Below, one piece after another: positions 8,050 to 15,716 of a DNA stretch of 34,782 nt. Position numbers and translations under genes: made by a program. The stretch covers positions 1 through 34,782 of the forward strand of contig NZ_QUAJ01000028.1 of the NCBI RefSeq assembly GCF_003391055.1. Reading direction: 5' to 3'. The notes beneath the pieces are model-generated. The model did not search any database and was not told where the DNA came from. It saw nothing but the letters and a program-made list of their open reading frames with translations. This DNA is from Psychrilyobacter piezotolerans (GTDB lineage: Bacteria > Fusobacteriota > Fusobacteriia > Fusobacteriales > Fusobacteriaceae). Positions within the stretch are counted from its first letter, which is position 1. Every line of letters starts with the position of its first letter.

Positions 8050-8715
8050 TTATACCCCCTGCTTATTACCCCAGATAAACTTATGCATCTGCAGCTGCAA
8101 CCTTACTCCATTCAAGTTGAATTTCTTCATAAACTCCACTATCTCATCCAGCTCTATTTTTTTATACACAGAACTGAAATATACGCTGCATCTGTTCATA
8201 AGATCATATTTTTCCATGATTTCTTTAGCCTTTAGAAGATCGTTGTAGTCTCCCACAACAAATTTTACTGTATCCTTATGGGATATTGTTTCAAAGTTTT
8301 TTATAAACATAAACTTTTCCATCTCACTTGAAGGACCTTTGTAATCCATTGTAAAGGATAAGTTTTTTGCATCTGACCTGAATAAGTTTAAATCAATACT
8401 CCCGTTTGTTTCGATTTCCAGGAATAAAGATTTATCCTTTACTATATATTCTATCAAATCTTTAACTTCTCTGTCTAAAAGCGGCTCTCCACCTGTAAGA
8501 GTTATATTTTTAACTTTTGTATCTAAAATATAGTTATATATATCTTCCTTTGTCATTGCTGTTACAGGGGCGTTTTCTTCATTGGCCCACATTGTATCGC
8601 AATAATTACATCTTAAATTACACTTTGCAAGTCTGATAAAAACGGCTAACTCTCCCGATCTCTGCCCTTCTCCATTTATACTTATAAATTTTTCAACTAC
8701 ATTATAATGTTTCAT
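8050..8715 (-). CDS. queE: 7-carboxy-7-deazaguanine synthase QueE (radical SAM)
   Basis: A 221-residue radical S-adenosylmethionine enzyme that contracts 6-carboxytetrahydropterin to 7-carboxy-7-deazaguanine. The [4Fe-4S] cysteines are C32, C36 and C39 (C-x3-C-x2-C), preceded by the conserved N-G-E-G near residues 14-17. The S-adenosylmethionine-binding G-G-E-P follows at 75-78. The length and the tight spacing to queD (26 bp) fit the family and the operon. Confidence 0.95.
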   Translation of the reverse strand: MKHYNVVEKFISINGEGQRSGELAVFIRLAKCNLRCNYCDTMWANEENAPVTAMTKEDIYNYILDTKVKNITLTGGEPLLDREVKDLIEYIVKDKSLFLEIETNGSIDLNLFRSDAKNLSFTMDYKGPSSEMEKFMFIKNFETISHKDTVKFVVGDYNDLLKAKEIMEKYDLMNRCSVYFSSVYKKIELDEIVEFMKKFNLNGVRLQLQMHKFIWGNKQGV

Positions 8716-8741
8716 AATATTATTTACCTGCCTATATAAAT

Positions 8742-9161
8742 TTATTTTTCATATGTTGCTGAATTTGTAGGAGTTTCATATACCGTTACTCTTTTTACAG
8801 AATACCCTTTTCCTTCTAAAATTTCATAAAAATATCTTGAAAATTCCTCAGCTGTTGGTCTGAAATCCACCTCTATTATATAAAAGCCCTCTTCCCTCAG
8901 ACAATTTAAAGTCATTTCTTTCATGGTACCTTTTTCTATTATTAATGCATGATCATGATCATCTACCATTTTTTTTATATCTTTTTTTATATCTCCAAAA
9001 TCCACAACCATTCCTCTCAGCTGCCCCTCTTGCTTTAGTTCGCCACCGCATATTTCTGCAATAACTCTCCATCTATGTCCATGAATGTTTGAACACTTTC
9101 CCTGATAGCCTGCCAAGAAATGAGCGCTGTCAAAACTGTGTTCTCCCTTTAATATATACAT
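8742..9161 (-). CDS. queD: 6-carboxy-5,6,7,8-tetrahydropterin synthase QueD
   Basis: A 139-residue enzyme of the 6-pyruvoyltetrahydropterin synthase fold that makes 6-carboxytetrahydropterin from dihydroneopterin triphosphate. Zinc ligands H14, H27 and H29 (H-G-H) and catalytic C23 are present, as is the D-H-D-H-A-L-I motif. I chose the ATG at 9161 because AAGGAG lies just upstream and the homologous fold begins there. A longer in-frame start at 9209 would overlap the preceding gene and add 16 unconserved residues. Confidence 0.94.
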   Translation of the reverse strand: MYILKGEHSFDSAHFLAGYQGKCSNIHGHRWRVIAEICGGELKQEGQLRGMVVDFGDIKKDIKKMVDDHDHALIIEKGTMKEMTLNCLREEGFYIIEVDFRPTAEEFSRYFYEILEGKGYSVKRVTVYETPTNSATYEK

Positions 9162-9174
9162 CTTTATTTCTCCT

Positions 9175-9951
9175 TTATATAAAATTTTCTCCATAATAAC
9201 AGCACCCAATAGCCCCGTTAAACTGCGGATCTTCCAGTACTTTTACCTCTGTATAATCTGATTTCAGATATTCTATAATAGCACGATTTTTTGCTACCCC
9301 CCCGCTGACAATAAGAGTATTTCCCCTGAATTTTGTCAGGAGCGGACGTAATCTGCTATACATAGAATAATTTATCCCTGCTGCTAACCTGTCTAAAGAT
9401 ATCCCTTCAGCAATCTTACCGATTAATTCCGATTCTGAAAAAACAGCACAGGTTGAATTAAGTTTTACAGGATCTTTAGAATAATTGGACAGTGAATCCA
9501 ATGGTACCTCTAAAACATTGGCCATATTCTCTAAATATCTTCCGCAGGAAGCTGCACACTTATCATTTAAATCTAAATCAGTGGTCAGCCCCTTTTCAAT
9601 TTTTACAATTTTTACATCCTGCCCGCCGATATCTAAAAGAATAAAATCTTTTTTTCCTGACTGTGCTAAGGCTCCGTATACGTGGGCTTTTATTTCATTG
9701 ATAGGTTTAAACATACTAAGATCGGTATTATTCCGGCCATATCCTGTGGAAACAGCCAGATCTACATCCTCTATTCCTAATTTTTTTAAATCTACGATTA
9801 TTTTATCCTGGTATTGGCAATAATCCCTGTAAAAAGATACAGTGCTTATCTTCTTTCTTAATATTATTTTTTTATTTTCCGTGACTATAATTTTTACTTC
9901 TCTGCTGCCTAAGTCTATTCCTACTATTTTTTTACAAGTAATATCATTCAT
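9175..9951 (-). CDS. BadF/HgdC-type ATPase activator (YjiL-like)
   Basis: A 258-residue ASKHA-fold ATPase. It has the phosphate loop G-I-D-L-G-S (11-16), D-I-G-G-Q-D (107-112), and cysteines C132, C136 and C168 placed like those that hold the bridging [4Fe-4S] cluster of HgdC homodimers. Such proteins hydrolyse ATP to fire a low-potential electron into a partner of the 2-hydroxyacyl-CoA dehydratase, benzoyl-CoA reductase or double-cubane type. The partner is the gene immediately upstream, overlapping by 8 bp. What is unusual is the operon: queD follows 14 bp downstream, and the riboswitch ahead is preQ1-like. Confidence 0.88.
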   Translation of the reverse strand: MNDITCKKIVGIDLGSREVKIIVTENKKIILRKKISTVSFYRDYCQYQDKIIVDLKKLGIEDVDLAVSTGYGRNNTDLSMFKPINEIKAHVYGALAQSGKKDFILLDIGGQDVKIVKIEKGLTTDLDLNDKCAASCGRYLENMANVLEVPLDSLSNYSKDPVKLNSTCAVFSESELIGKIAEGISLDRLAAGINYSMYSRLRPLLTKFRGNTLIVSGGVAKNRAIIEYLKSDYTEVKVLEDPQFNGAIGCCYYGENFI

Positions 9952-10951
9952 TAATTTTCTCCGATCTCTTTTTATCTTTTAACATATCCAGAAAAGCTTC
10001 TATCCTCAATTTGGTTCTGGCATCCAAAGCATTGGACTTATCCCCTTCGATGGTTAATATAGGTATATTTAACTCCTGCTTTAAAATTATATCCTCAACT
10101 GCACGATGGCAAAATGCCTGGGTATAGTGAATAACTGCATCTAACTGCCTTTCTTTTATCTGTTTTTTTATGTCATCCAGCCTAAAATCTATATCATATG
10201 TATATGTATAATCATAATACTGTTCATATATATTTTTAGAATTCATGGCCCTTGGAAAAGCAAATTCTCTCTGCACTTCATTATATATAAACCTTCCGTC
10301 TAAGGTCTCAACATAATCATGAAGATCACCCTGCATAGGAGGTATTCCCAGATATCCAAGCTTTAATTCTTTTTTATCTGTAACTCTTTTATTTATTTCT
10401 TCTATTTTTTCATCTAAAAAGTCACTGTATCTATCTACATTCCCGTCAAAATCACTGAAACAGAGCTGAAGGATATGGTTTTCAAAACCTGTTGCTTTTC
10501 CTTCCAGAGTCAAGTTATCTATATGTTTAGCTTTCTCTCTTATTAGGTTTAATCTGTTCCTCTGGTATTCTACCTCTTCATAGGATACATCCATATATTT
10601 CATAAGTTTATCCAATTCATTTTTTATATCATCTAAAGAATGGGAATGAGGATAACCGAAAGAATGTATTTTTATATTATTTTTTTTAAATATTTCTAAA
10701 AGTGTTTTAGTGTTGGAGCAGTCGCCCTCTGTTACACCTAAAACTTCTTCTATACCATTTTCTATGCAGGCTCCGTATATCCCTTTAATCCAGGCACACA
10801 TACTTTTAGGGAATCCGTCACGTTCTGCTTTTTCTATATATTTTCCGTAGTCTTTAGATACAACAAAAATATTATTTAAATCTATGGGAGTGTATCCTGC
10901 TGCTAAAAGTACCTCCAAAGGTACGGTAGTTGTTAAACCTATTTTCTTCAT
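9944..10951 (-). CDS. 2-hydroxyacyl-CoA dehydratase/double-cubane-cluster-like protein
   Basis: A 335-residue protein of the HgdB/BcrB/YjiM superfamily. It opens with I-G-L-T-T-T-V-P-L-E-V and A-A-G-Y-T-P-I-D-L, and has candidate cluster cysteines C52 (F-P-K-S-M-C), C62 and C78 (T-E-G-D-C), plus one in A-F-C-H-R-A near the C-terminus. Members use an activator ATPase to drive difficult reductions or dehydrations; the double-cubane proteins are the closest stand-alone type. The ATG at 10951 is preferred (AAAGGA upstream) over a 12-residue extension. Its position between a preQ1-like riboswitch and queDEC suggests a role in deazaguanine metabolism, an inference only. Confidence 0.82.
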   Translation of the reverse strand: MKKIGLTTTVPLEVLLAAGYTPIDLNNIFVVSKDYGKYIEKAERDGFPKSMCAWIKGIYGACIENGIEEVLGVTEGDCSNTKTLLEIFKKNNIKIHSFGYPHSHSLDDIKNELDKLMKYMDVSYEEVEYQRNRLNLIREKAKHIDNLTLEGKATGFENHILQLCFSDFDGNVDRYSDFLDEKIEEINKRVTDKKELKLGYLGIPPMQGDLHDYVETLDGRFIYNEVQREFAFPRAMNSKNIYEQYYDYTYTYDIDFRLDDIKKQIKERQLDAVIHYTQAFCHRAVEDIILKQELNIPILTIEGDKSNALDARTKLRIEAFLDMLKDKKRSEKINE

Positions 10952-10983
10952 TTTTTTCCTTTCATAATTTAAGCAATAAAAAA

Positions 10984-10998
10984 GCAACGTGACGTTGC
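10984..10998. repeat. AACGTGACGTT palindromic repeat, copy C
   Basis: Palindrome GCAACGT-G-ACGTTGC in the leader of the que operon, followed on the plus strand by ATCCAATTAG. Read on the minus strand it is followed by six Ts, so it could also act as a weak terminator hairpin there. Confidence 0.7.
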
Positions 10999-11040
10999 AT
11001 CCAATTAGTCATAAGTAAAGTTTTCATAAATTTTAGATAA

Positions 11041-11070
11041 TAAAAAAAGAGGATACACTCAGCACCCTCC
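11041..11070 (-). terminator. Regulated terminator in the que-operon leader
   Basis: On the minus strand GAGGGTGC and GTATCCTC form an 8-bp stem with two G-U pairs, followed by seven Ts. It lies between the aptamer and the first gene, the arrangement expected of a riboswitch expression platform. Confidence 0.75.
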
Positions 11071-11112
11071 AATAAAATTAAAATAAAACTCTGAAAATTT
11101 TCCAAAATTTTG

Positions 11113-11156
11113 TCCTAGTTTTTTTTATAGACAGGATGGTATCAGTGAACTGTCTT
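11113..11156 (-). promoter_or_regulatory. PreQ1-I-type riboswitch aptamer
   Basis: On the minus strand AGACAG and CTGTCT form stem P1 (11150-11155 with 11129-11134). The loop begins TTC, and P1 is followed by an A-rich tail ending AAAACTAGGA. This layout matches the preQ1-I class as remembered from the Bacillus queC leader: P1 beginning AGA, loop TTC, tail TATAAAAAACTAAGGA. A terminator follows about 45 bases on, and the operon contains queDEC, so the ligand fits the genes. I cannot verify the loop-tail pseudoknot pair by pair. Confidence 0.78.
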
Positions 11157-11478
11157 ATTTAGTTTTGTATCATATATTACCATAAATTCTTGGATAATCA
11201 TAATAAAAATATCAAACAATCTTTTAATTATATATTTTATAAAAACCGGTACTTTTATTATCTCCCCAATAGAAATTTGTTTACACTATTTTTACATTAA
11301 ATAAACACGGGTTTTACACCCTTGGTTTATAATACCTGTATATTAATAGAAAATAATCAAGGAAAAACAACAGTTGTACAGTAAAAGGCAAAGATTAGTT
11401 TATTGTTTGTAAAAAATGTATAAATATGTAAAAATTTAAATTCTTGTTGATAGAAGAAAAAAATTAAGGAGGAACAAA

Positions 11479-13107
11479 ATGGGATTAGATATATTTTTTA
11501 AAGTTATAGGAGGACTAGGAGTCTTTTTATATGGTATGCATCATATGTCTGGCGGAATGCAAAAAATCGCCGGAACTAAGATCAAGAGTATAATTGGTCT
11601 GTTGACTAAAAACAGAGTTATAGCCTGTATAGTTGGAGTAGTAGTAACAGCCATGGTTCAGTCATCTTCTGTAAGTACAGTTATGACTATCGGATTTGTT
11701 AATGCGTCACTTATGAGTTTAAAGCAGGCACTGGGTGTAATTTTAGGAGCGAACATTGGTACCACTGTTACCGGTTGGATCCTGGTATTAAAAATTGGTA
11801 AATACGGATTACCTATGGCAGGAATTTCAGCTATTCTTTATCTGTTTGCTAAGAGTGAAAAAGTTAAGACTAAATTTTTAACGTTTATGGGATTAGGAAT
11901 GATCTTCTTCGGATTAGAGCTTATGAGTTCAGGATTCAAACCCCTTAGAACGATGCCTTTCTTCATAGAATTATTTCATAGTTTTGATGCTACTAGTGGT
12001 TTTGGCGGAGTAATAGCAGCTGCCCTTGTAGGAGCCTTACTTACAGCCATAGTTCAATCATCTTCAGCTACTCTGGGTATAACAATAGTATTAGCCAGTC
12101 AGGGAATGATAAATTCTGAAACAGCAGTAGCTTTAGTTTTAGGAGAAAATGTAGGGACAACAATCACTGCCATGTTAGCTTCTTTAGGAGCCCGTGCCAA
12201 TGCAAAGAGAGCAGCAATTGCCCATACAGTTATAAATGTTATAGGTGTAATATGGGTAGTGTCTATATTTCCATACTACCTTCAATTCCTATCAAATTTT
12301 GTAAATCCTGTAGCAAATGTTACAAAATATATTGCCACTGCTCATACTATGTTTAACGTAACCAACGTACTTTTATTCCTACCATTTATAGGTTATATAG
12401 CTAAAATGTTGGAAAAAATGATAGTTGAAAAGGAAGAAGTAGTAAAGAAAATAACTCACTTAGACGAAAGAATGCTTGAAACTCCTGATATTGTAGTGGA
12501 ACAGACAAAAGTAGAGATAAACAAAATTGGAACAAAAATCATTTCTGCTTTCGATGATATAATGAAAACATTTAAGGAAAATCTGCCTGAGGATTCTAAA
12601 GAATTTCAAAATGTAGTGAAACTTGAGGATAAGATGGATATAATCCAAGGGGAAATTGCCTCTATAAATTCGAAAGTCCTTACTTTAGATGTGGAAGAAC
12701 CGATAATAAAGAAAGCTAGAAAAAATATAGCTATCTCAGACCAGTATGAATCTGTTACAGACTATATGAAAAGAATTGTATTTATCCACAAAAGATTATT
12801 AGATAACGATCAAATGCTAAGTAAGGAAAACTTAGAGGATTTAGGAAAAATTCATACTCTGTCTCTAGATTTCTTTAACTATGTAGACAGCTCTTATAAG
12901 GATGAAAACTATAATATCTTAGTAGAAGCTACTAAGAGGTCTGCTGCTATTTCCAATCTATACAAGGAAATTAGAAGAAACCATCTGGATAGAATGGCTG
13001 AAACAACTAAGTCACCTATATTAGTTACAGGATATATGGATATATTAAATCACTATAAAAGATTGAGTGACCACTCACTGACAGTAGTAGAAATATTGAA
13101 TATATAG
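11479..13107 (+). CDS. Na/Pi cotransporter family protein (NptA/YjbB type)
   Basis: A 542-residue protein. The N-terminal membrane part (about residues 1-315) contains two Na/Pi cotransporter repeats, each with the Q-S-S-S motif (V-Q-S-S-S-V near 60 and V-Q-S-S-S-A near 193) and a following G-x-N-x-G-T-T or G-E-N-V-G-T-T segment. The C-terminal part (about 340-540) is helical and PhoU-like. The family imports or exports phosphate with sodium at the inner membrane. An AGGAGG site precedes the ATG; the gene ends at a strong bidirectional terminator. Length and architecture are normal. Confidence 0.9.
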   Translation: MGLDIFFKVIGGLGVFLYGMHHMSGGMQKIAGTKIKSIIGLLTKNRVIACIVGVVVTAMVQSSSVSTVMTIGFVNASLMSLKQALGVILGANIGTTVTGWILVLKIGKYGLPMAGISAILYLFAKSEKVKTKFLTFMGLGMIFFGLELMSSGFKPLRTMPFFIELFHSFDATSGFGGVIAAALVGALLTAIVQSSSATLGITIVLASQGMINSETAVALVLGENVGTTITAMLASLGARANAKRAAIAHTVINVIGVIWVVSIFPYYLQFLSNFVNPVANVTKYIATAHTMFNVTNVLLFLPFIGYIAKMLEKMIVEKEEVVKKITHLDERMLETPDIVVEQTKVEINKIGTKIISAFDDIMKTFKENLPEDSKEFQNVVKLEDKMDIIQGEIASINSKVLTLDVEEPIIKKARKNIAISDQYESVTDYMKRIVFIHKRLLDNDQMLSKENLEDLGKIHTLSLDFFNYVDSSYKDENYNILVEATKRSAAISNLYKEIRRNHLDRMAETTKSPILVTGYMDILNHYKRLSDHSLTVVEILNI

Positions 13108-13170
13108 ACCCTCTTCCTTTTTATGGTCTCTCCCTCACAGGGAGAAACCGAGGTAGAGTTTAAAAGGTAA

Positions 13171-13203
13171 AAAAAGATTCCCATATGGGAATCTTTTTTT
13201 TTT
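13171..13203. terminator. Bidirectional terminator between the Na/Pi gene and lrgB
   Basis: A perfect 28-bp palindrome with arms AAAAAGATTCCCAT and ATGGGAATCTTTTT, then more Ts. It can serve both converging genes. A second hairpin (GGTCTCTCCCT with AGGGAGAAACC, about 13124-13149) lies just upstream. Confidence 0.85.
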
Positions 13204-13216
13204 CAACGTCACGTTG
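13204..13216. repeat. AACGTSACGTT palindromic repeat, copy D
   Basis: CAACGT-C-ACGTTG just after the lrgB stop (minus strand), followed on the plus strand by GC and six Ts. It lacks the ATCC tail of the other copies. Position next to a stop codon matches copies A and B. Confidence 0.6.
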
Positions 13217-13221
13217 CTTTT

Positions 13222-13911
13222 TTAAAATAATATTATATGTAATAGGGGTAAGATGAAAACTGTTAAGATCCCGGCTACCCCAATTGCTAAGCCGCTCATA
13301 GCTCCCTGGGTTTCTCCCATCTCGATAGCTCTGGAAGTACCCACAGCATGACTGGCAGTTCCAATGGCTATTCCCTTGGCAACTTTATTTTCTATCTTAA
13401 ATATCTTACATATAAATGGTGCCATAACAGCTCCTGTTATCCCGGTTATCATAACCATCACTATGGTAATAGGTACAATCCCTCCTACCTGTTTAGATAA
13501 CTCTATGGCTATAGGGGTAGTCAGTGACTTTGACAGGGAAGATTTTATAATACTCAGATCCAGCCCCAAAGCTTTTCCTATAAGGGTGCAGAATAGGATA
13601 GAGGTCAAAATTCCTGCAATAACTCCTCCTAATATAGGAATAAAATGCTGTTTCAACAGATCTATTTTTTTATACAGGGGTACTGCTAAAACCACTGTGG
13701 CAGGTGCTAAGAAAAAAGAGATCAGGTCGCCCCCTTTTTCATAGGTCTCCAGTGGTATTTTAAAATATAATAATATAGGGATTATAATTATAAGGGCTAT
13801 TAATATAGGATTTAGAATAGGAAGTTTAAATTTTTTATAGATCTCCAACCCTATGATATAGGCAATAATTGTCAGACAAACTCCAAACAGCGGACTGTTT
13901 AATAATTCCAT
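13222..13911 (-). CDS. lrgB: LrgB-family membrane protein
   Basis: A 229-residue inner-membrane protein with about seven hydrophobic segments. It matches LrgB/CidB throughout: L-P-x-L-N-P-I-L near residue 30, S-F-F-L-A-P-A-T-V-V-L-A-V-P-L-Y-K (about 64-81), S-L-T-T-P-I-A-I-E (about 128-136) and G-x-A-S-H-A-V-G-T-S-R-A near 185-196. The LrgAB system modulates murein hydrolase export and, in several bacteria, pyruvate or glycolate transport. Its start overlaps the lrgA stop (TAATG), so the two are translationally coupled. Confidence 0.93.
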   Translation of the reverse strand: MELLNSPLFGVCLTIIAYIIGLEIYKKFKLPILNPILIALIIIIPILLYFKIPLETYEKGGDLISFFLAPATVVLAVPLYKKIDLLKQHFIPILGGVIAGILTSILFCTLIGKALGLDLSIIKSSLSKSLTTPIAIELSKQVGGIVPITIVMVMITGITGAVMAPFICKIFKIENKVAKGIAIGTASHAVGTSRAIEMGETQGAMSGLAIGVAGILTVFILPLLHIILF

Positions 13912-14255
13912 TATTTTCTCCTCCTATTTATCAGATACTGAACTGTGACTCCTGTGACTCCCATGGTAATTATGGTGGTCAGTATCATAGTTATTACTAT
14001 TTTTAATACATTTCCGCTGAGCAGATCTAAAGCAGAGATAAGTCCCACTCCCGGTGGAATAAAAAATATAGCCAGATTCAGCAAGATGGTATTGGCTCCC
14101 TTTTCCACAAAATCTACATCAATTAATTTTCTTTCAAGCAAAATGAAAAATATCAGCATACCAATGACCGGCCCCGGAATGGGAAAGTTGATGGATTTGC
14201 TGATCATCTCTCCTAAATAAGTTACCGTAAATATAATGGCATATTGTTTTATCAT
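13911..14255 (-). CDS. lrgA: CidA/LrgA holin-like protein
   Basis: A 114-residue protein with four predicted membrane helices. The family motifs I-P-G-P-V-I-G-M-L-I-F-F (about residues 26-37) and L-x-x-F-F-I-P-P-G-V-G-L (about 61-72) are present. It is thought to form a holin-like or transport complex with LrgB, encoded next with a one-base overlap. A GAGGTG site lies just upstream, with a TATAAT box at 14276-14281 on the minus strand, but no good -35. Confidence 0.92.
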   Translation of the reverse strand: MIKQYAIIFTVTYLGEMISKSINFPIPGPVIGMLIFFILLERKLIDVDFVEKGANTILLNLAIFFIPPGVGLISALDLLSGNVLKIVITMILTTIITMGVTGVTVQYLINRRRK

Positions 14256-14352
14256 GATCTATCACCTCGGGAATTATTATACCATAAAATATAGAACATA
14301 ATGAATAATTGAAAAATGAAAATGTAAAATTAAGATCAAAATATGATAAAAT

Positions 14353-14401
14353 ATCAATTATCAATTATCAATTATCAATTATCAATTATCAATTATCAAT
14401 T
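14353..14401. repeat. Seven tandem copies of ATCAATT
   Basis: Seven perfect heptamers in a row lie between the lrgA promoter and the moaC ribosome site, ending 11 bases before the moaC ATG. Copy number could change by slippage and alter leader length or promoter spacing. The unit resembles the ATTGATAATTG stretch near 34430. Confidence 0.9.
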
Positions 14402-14412
14402 AGAGGTGAATT

Positions 14413-14889
14413 ATGGGATTTAGTCATTTTAAAGATGGAAAAGCTGTCATGGTAGATGTGAGTAAAAAAGAGGATACCAGCAGAAGAGCAACAGCCTGCG
14501 GGAGTATAGAGGTCAACTCTGAGACTATGGATCTTATTGTGAATGGAGGAATTAAGAAAGGAGATGTTTTGGGAGTGGCCAGAGTTGCGGCTATTATGGC
14601 TTCTAAAAAAACTCATGAACTTATTCCCATGTGTCATCCGCTGCTTCTTACAGGAGCCGATATAGATTTTGAAATAGATGAGGAAAACTTAGTTATCTAT
14701 GCTGCAGGAACTGTTAAAACCACAGGACAAACAGGTGTAGAGATGGAAGCTCTCCAGATGGTAAGCACAGCACTCCTAACTATTTATGATATGTGTAAAG
14801 CCATAGATAAGGAGATGATCATAGGAAGGATCTATCTGAAAGAAAAAACAGGCGGTAAGAGCGGTAACTTTGTTAATTCTAAGATCTAG
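14413..14889 (+). CDS. moaC: Cyclic pyranopterin monophosphate synthase MoaC
   Basis: A 158-residue enzyme of molybdenum-cofactor synthesis; with MoaA it turns GTP into cyclic pyranopterin monophosphate. The motifs [10 protein letters not shown] (about residues 68-77), [11 protein letters not shown] (about 98-108) and Y-D-M-C-K-A-I-D-K (about 125-133, with catalytic Asp-Lys) are intact. GAGGTG precedes the ATG. No other moa gene is nearby, so it is a solo gene. The start sits directly after the ATCAATT heptamers, which leave little room for a standard promoter. Confidence 0.96.
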   Translation: MGFSHFKDGKAVMVDVSKKEDTSRRATACGSIEVNSETMDLIVNGGIKKGDVLGVARVAAIMASKKTHELIPMCHPLLLTGADIDFEIDEENLVIYAAGTVKTTGQTGVEMEALQMVSTALLTIYDMCKAIDKEMIIGRIYLKEKTGGKSGNFVNSKI

Positions 14890-14902
14890 TTAAAAAAATC
14901 TA

Positions 14903-14928
14903 AACATCCCACAGGGGTGTTTTTTTTA
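14903..14928 (+). terminator. Intrinsic terminator after moaC
   Basis: AACATCCC pairs with GGGGTGTT (8 bp, one G-U) across an ACA loop and runs into a T-tract. The stem and the following TTTACAAAAAA resemble the terminator at 15794-15820, upstream of the second repeat copy. Confidence 0.8.
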
Positions 14929-14937
14929 CAAAAAAAT

Positions 14938-15119
14938 AGAACTTCCTCCTTGTTTTCCTCCAATATCGCGATTTTTAAAATAAATGATACACAATCATTT
15001 ATTTTAAATGCGACTTAAAGACGGAGGATATAGCTAGAATAAAAGTAAAATAATTTACTTCTTTAGCTTCTACTTTCGCCTTCTTTAATTAAAGAAGGAG
15101 AATCAGAAAGAGGAAGTTC
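14938..15119. repeat. Structured repeat R1 with an extra hairpin arm
   Basis: Bounded by AGAACTTCCTCC and GAGGAAGTTC, which are inverted repeats of each other. The inner part (about 15018-15119) is nearly identical to R2 (15869-15981) and contains two further hairpins: AGTAAA/TTTACT and one around CTTCTTTAATTAAAGAAG. R1 differs by about 70 extra bases near its left end. These hold a 15-bp perfect stem (TTTAAAATAAATGAT with its complement) capped by ACACA and closed by TCGC/GCGA. It looks like a MITE-like element or an RNA with a variable arm. Confidence 0.75.
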
Positions 15120-15278
15120 AAAAAGAACCTAAAACTTTGGGGTGCTTTTTTTATAAGTTTATTCAAAACAGATTTTGTTTTGAATAAAAATGAGGTATCA
15201 TTAAAATGTAGACGAATACACAAGGATGCCAGCGTAGATTTTGCGGTATTGAATATTAAAAAGTGATGGGGATATAAT

Positions 15279-15716
15279 ATGAGAATTGAAAAATTAGATG
15301 AAAAGCATTTGAAAGAATGCTCTGTAATGTATATTGAAACTTTTAACAGCGAACCTTGGAACGATAAATGGGATGAAGTTACTTCGTATTTAAGATTAAA
15401 AGACATTTACGATACTCCTGGTTTCTTTGGTTTGGTAGTTTTAGATGGCGTTGAATTAAAAGGAGCTGTGTTTGGAAATATAGAACAGTGGTTCGAAGGA
15501 TATATGTATAACCTTAAAGAAATGTTCGTGAAAAAAGATAATAAGGGTAGTGGCATAGGTACTAGGTTGATTTCGGAGTTAGAGAGATTGTTAAAAGAAG
15601 AAGGTGTAAATTCAATAAACTTATTTACCAGCAGGGGTGATTTGACTGAGAAGTTTTACATAAAGAACGGCTTTATTACCGAAGAAAATATGATTATGAT
15701 GCATAAAAGTATCTAG
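15279..15716 (+). CDS. GNAT-family N-acetyltransferase
   Basis: A 145-residue GCN5-related acetyltransferase. The acetyl-CoA-binding loop appears as V-K-K-D-N-K-G-S-G-I-G-T-R-L (about residues 85-98), a variant of Q/R-x-x-G-x-G/A, and the C-terminal F-Y-I-K-N-G-F closes the fold. The N-terminal F-N-S-E-P-W-N-D-K-W segment recalls proteins annotated as GNAT or aminoglycoside-acetyltransferase-like, but the substrate cannot be told. It sits between repeats R1 and R2, and its last codons overlap the tRNA-like sequence at 15705, so this segment may be an acquired cassette. Confidence 0.85.
   Translation: MRIEKLDEKHLKECSVMYIETFNSEPWNDKWDEVTSYLRLKDIYDTPGFFGLVVLDGVELKGAVFGNIEQWFEGYMYNLKEMFVKKDNKGSGIGTRLISELERLLKEEGVNSINLFTSRGDLTEKFYIKNGFITEENMIMMHKSI

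Larger units (their letters stand above)
10988..11478. other. Divergent intergenic region with riboswitch and leaders
   Basis: This 490-bp region separates the minus-strand que operon from the plus-strand Na/Pi gene. From left to right it holds palindrome copy C, a minus-strand terminator (11041-11070), a preQ1-I-like aptamer (11113-11156), and a TATAAT box at 11328-11333 without a good -35, which may serve the Na/Pi gene. A GGGT/ACCC dyad at about 11309-11321 lies beside that box. Confidence 0.6.
14890..15278. other. Intergenic region occupied by repeat R1
   Basis: After the moaC terminator the gap is filled by repeat R1 (14938-15119) and then a short AT-rich leader to the GNAT gene. No coding frame is convincing. 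Confidence 0.6.

Noticed and set aside
8742-9209. Longer QueD start at 9209
   Set aside because: It would overlap the preceding gene's end and add 16 unconserved residues; the ATG at 9161 has a good ribosome site.
14353-14401. CRISPR-like array
   Set aside because: The seven units are 7-bp perfect tandem repeats with no spacers; no cas genes are present.
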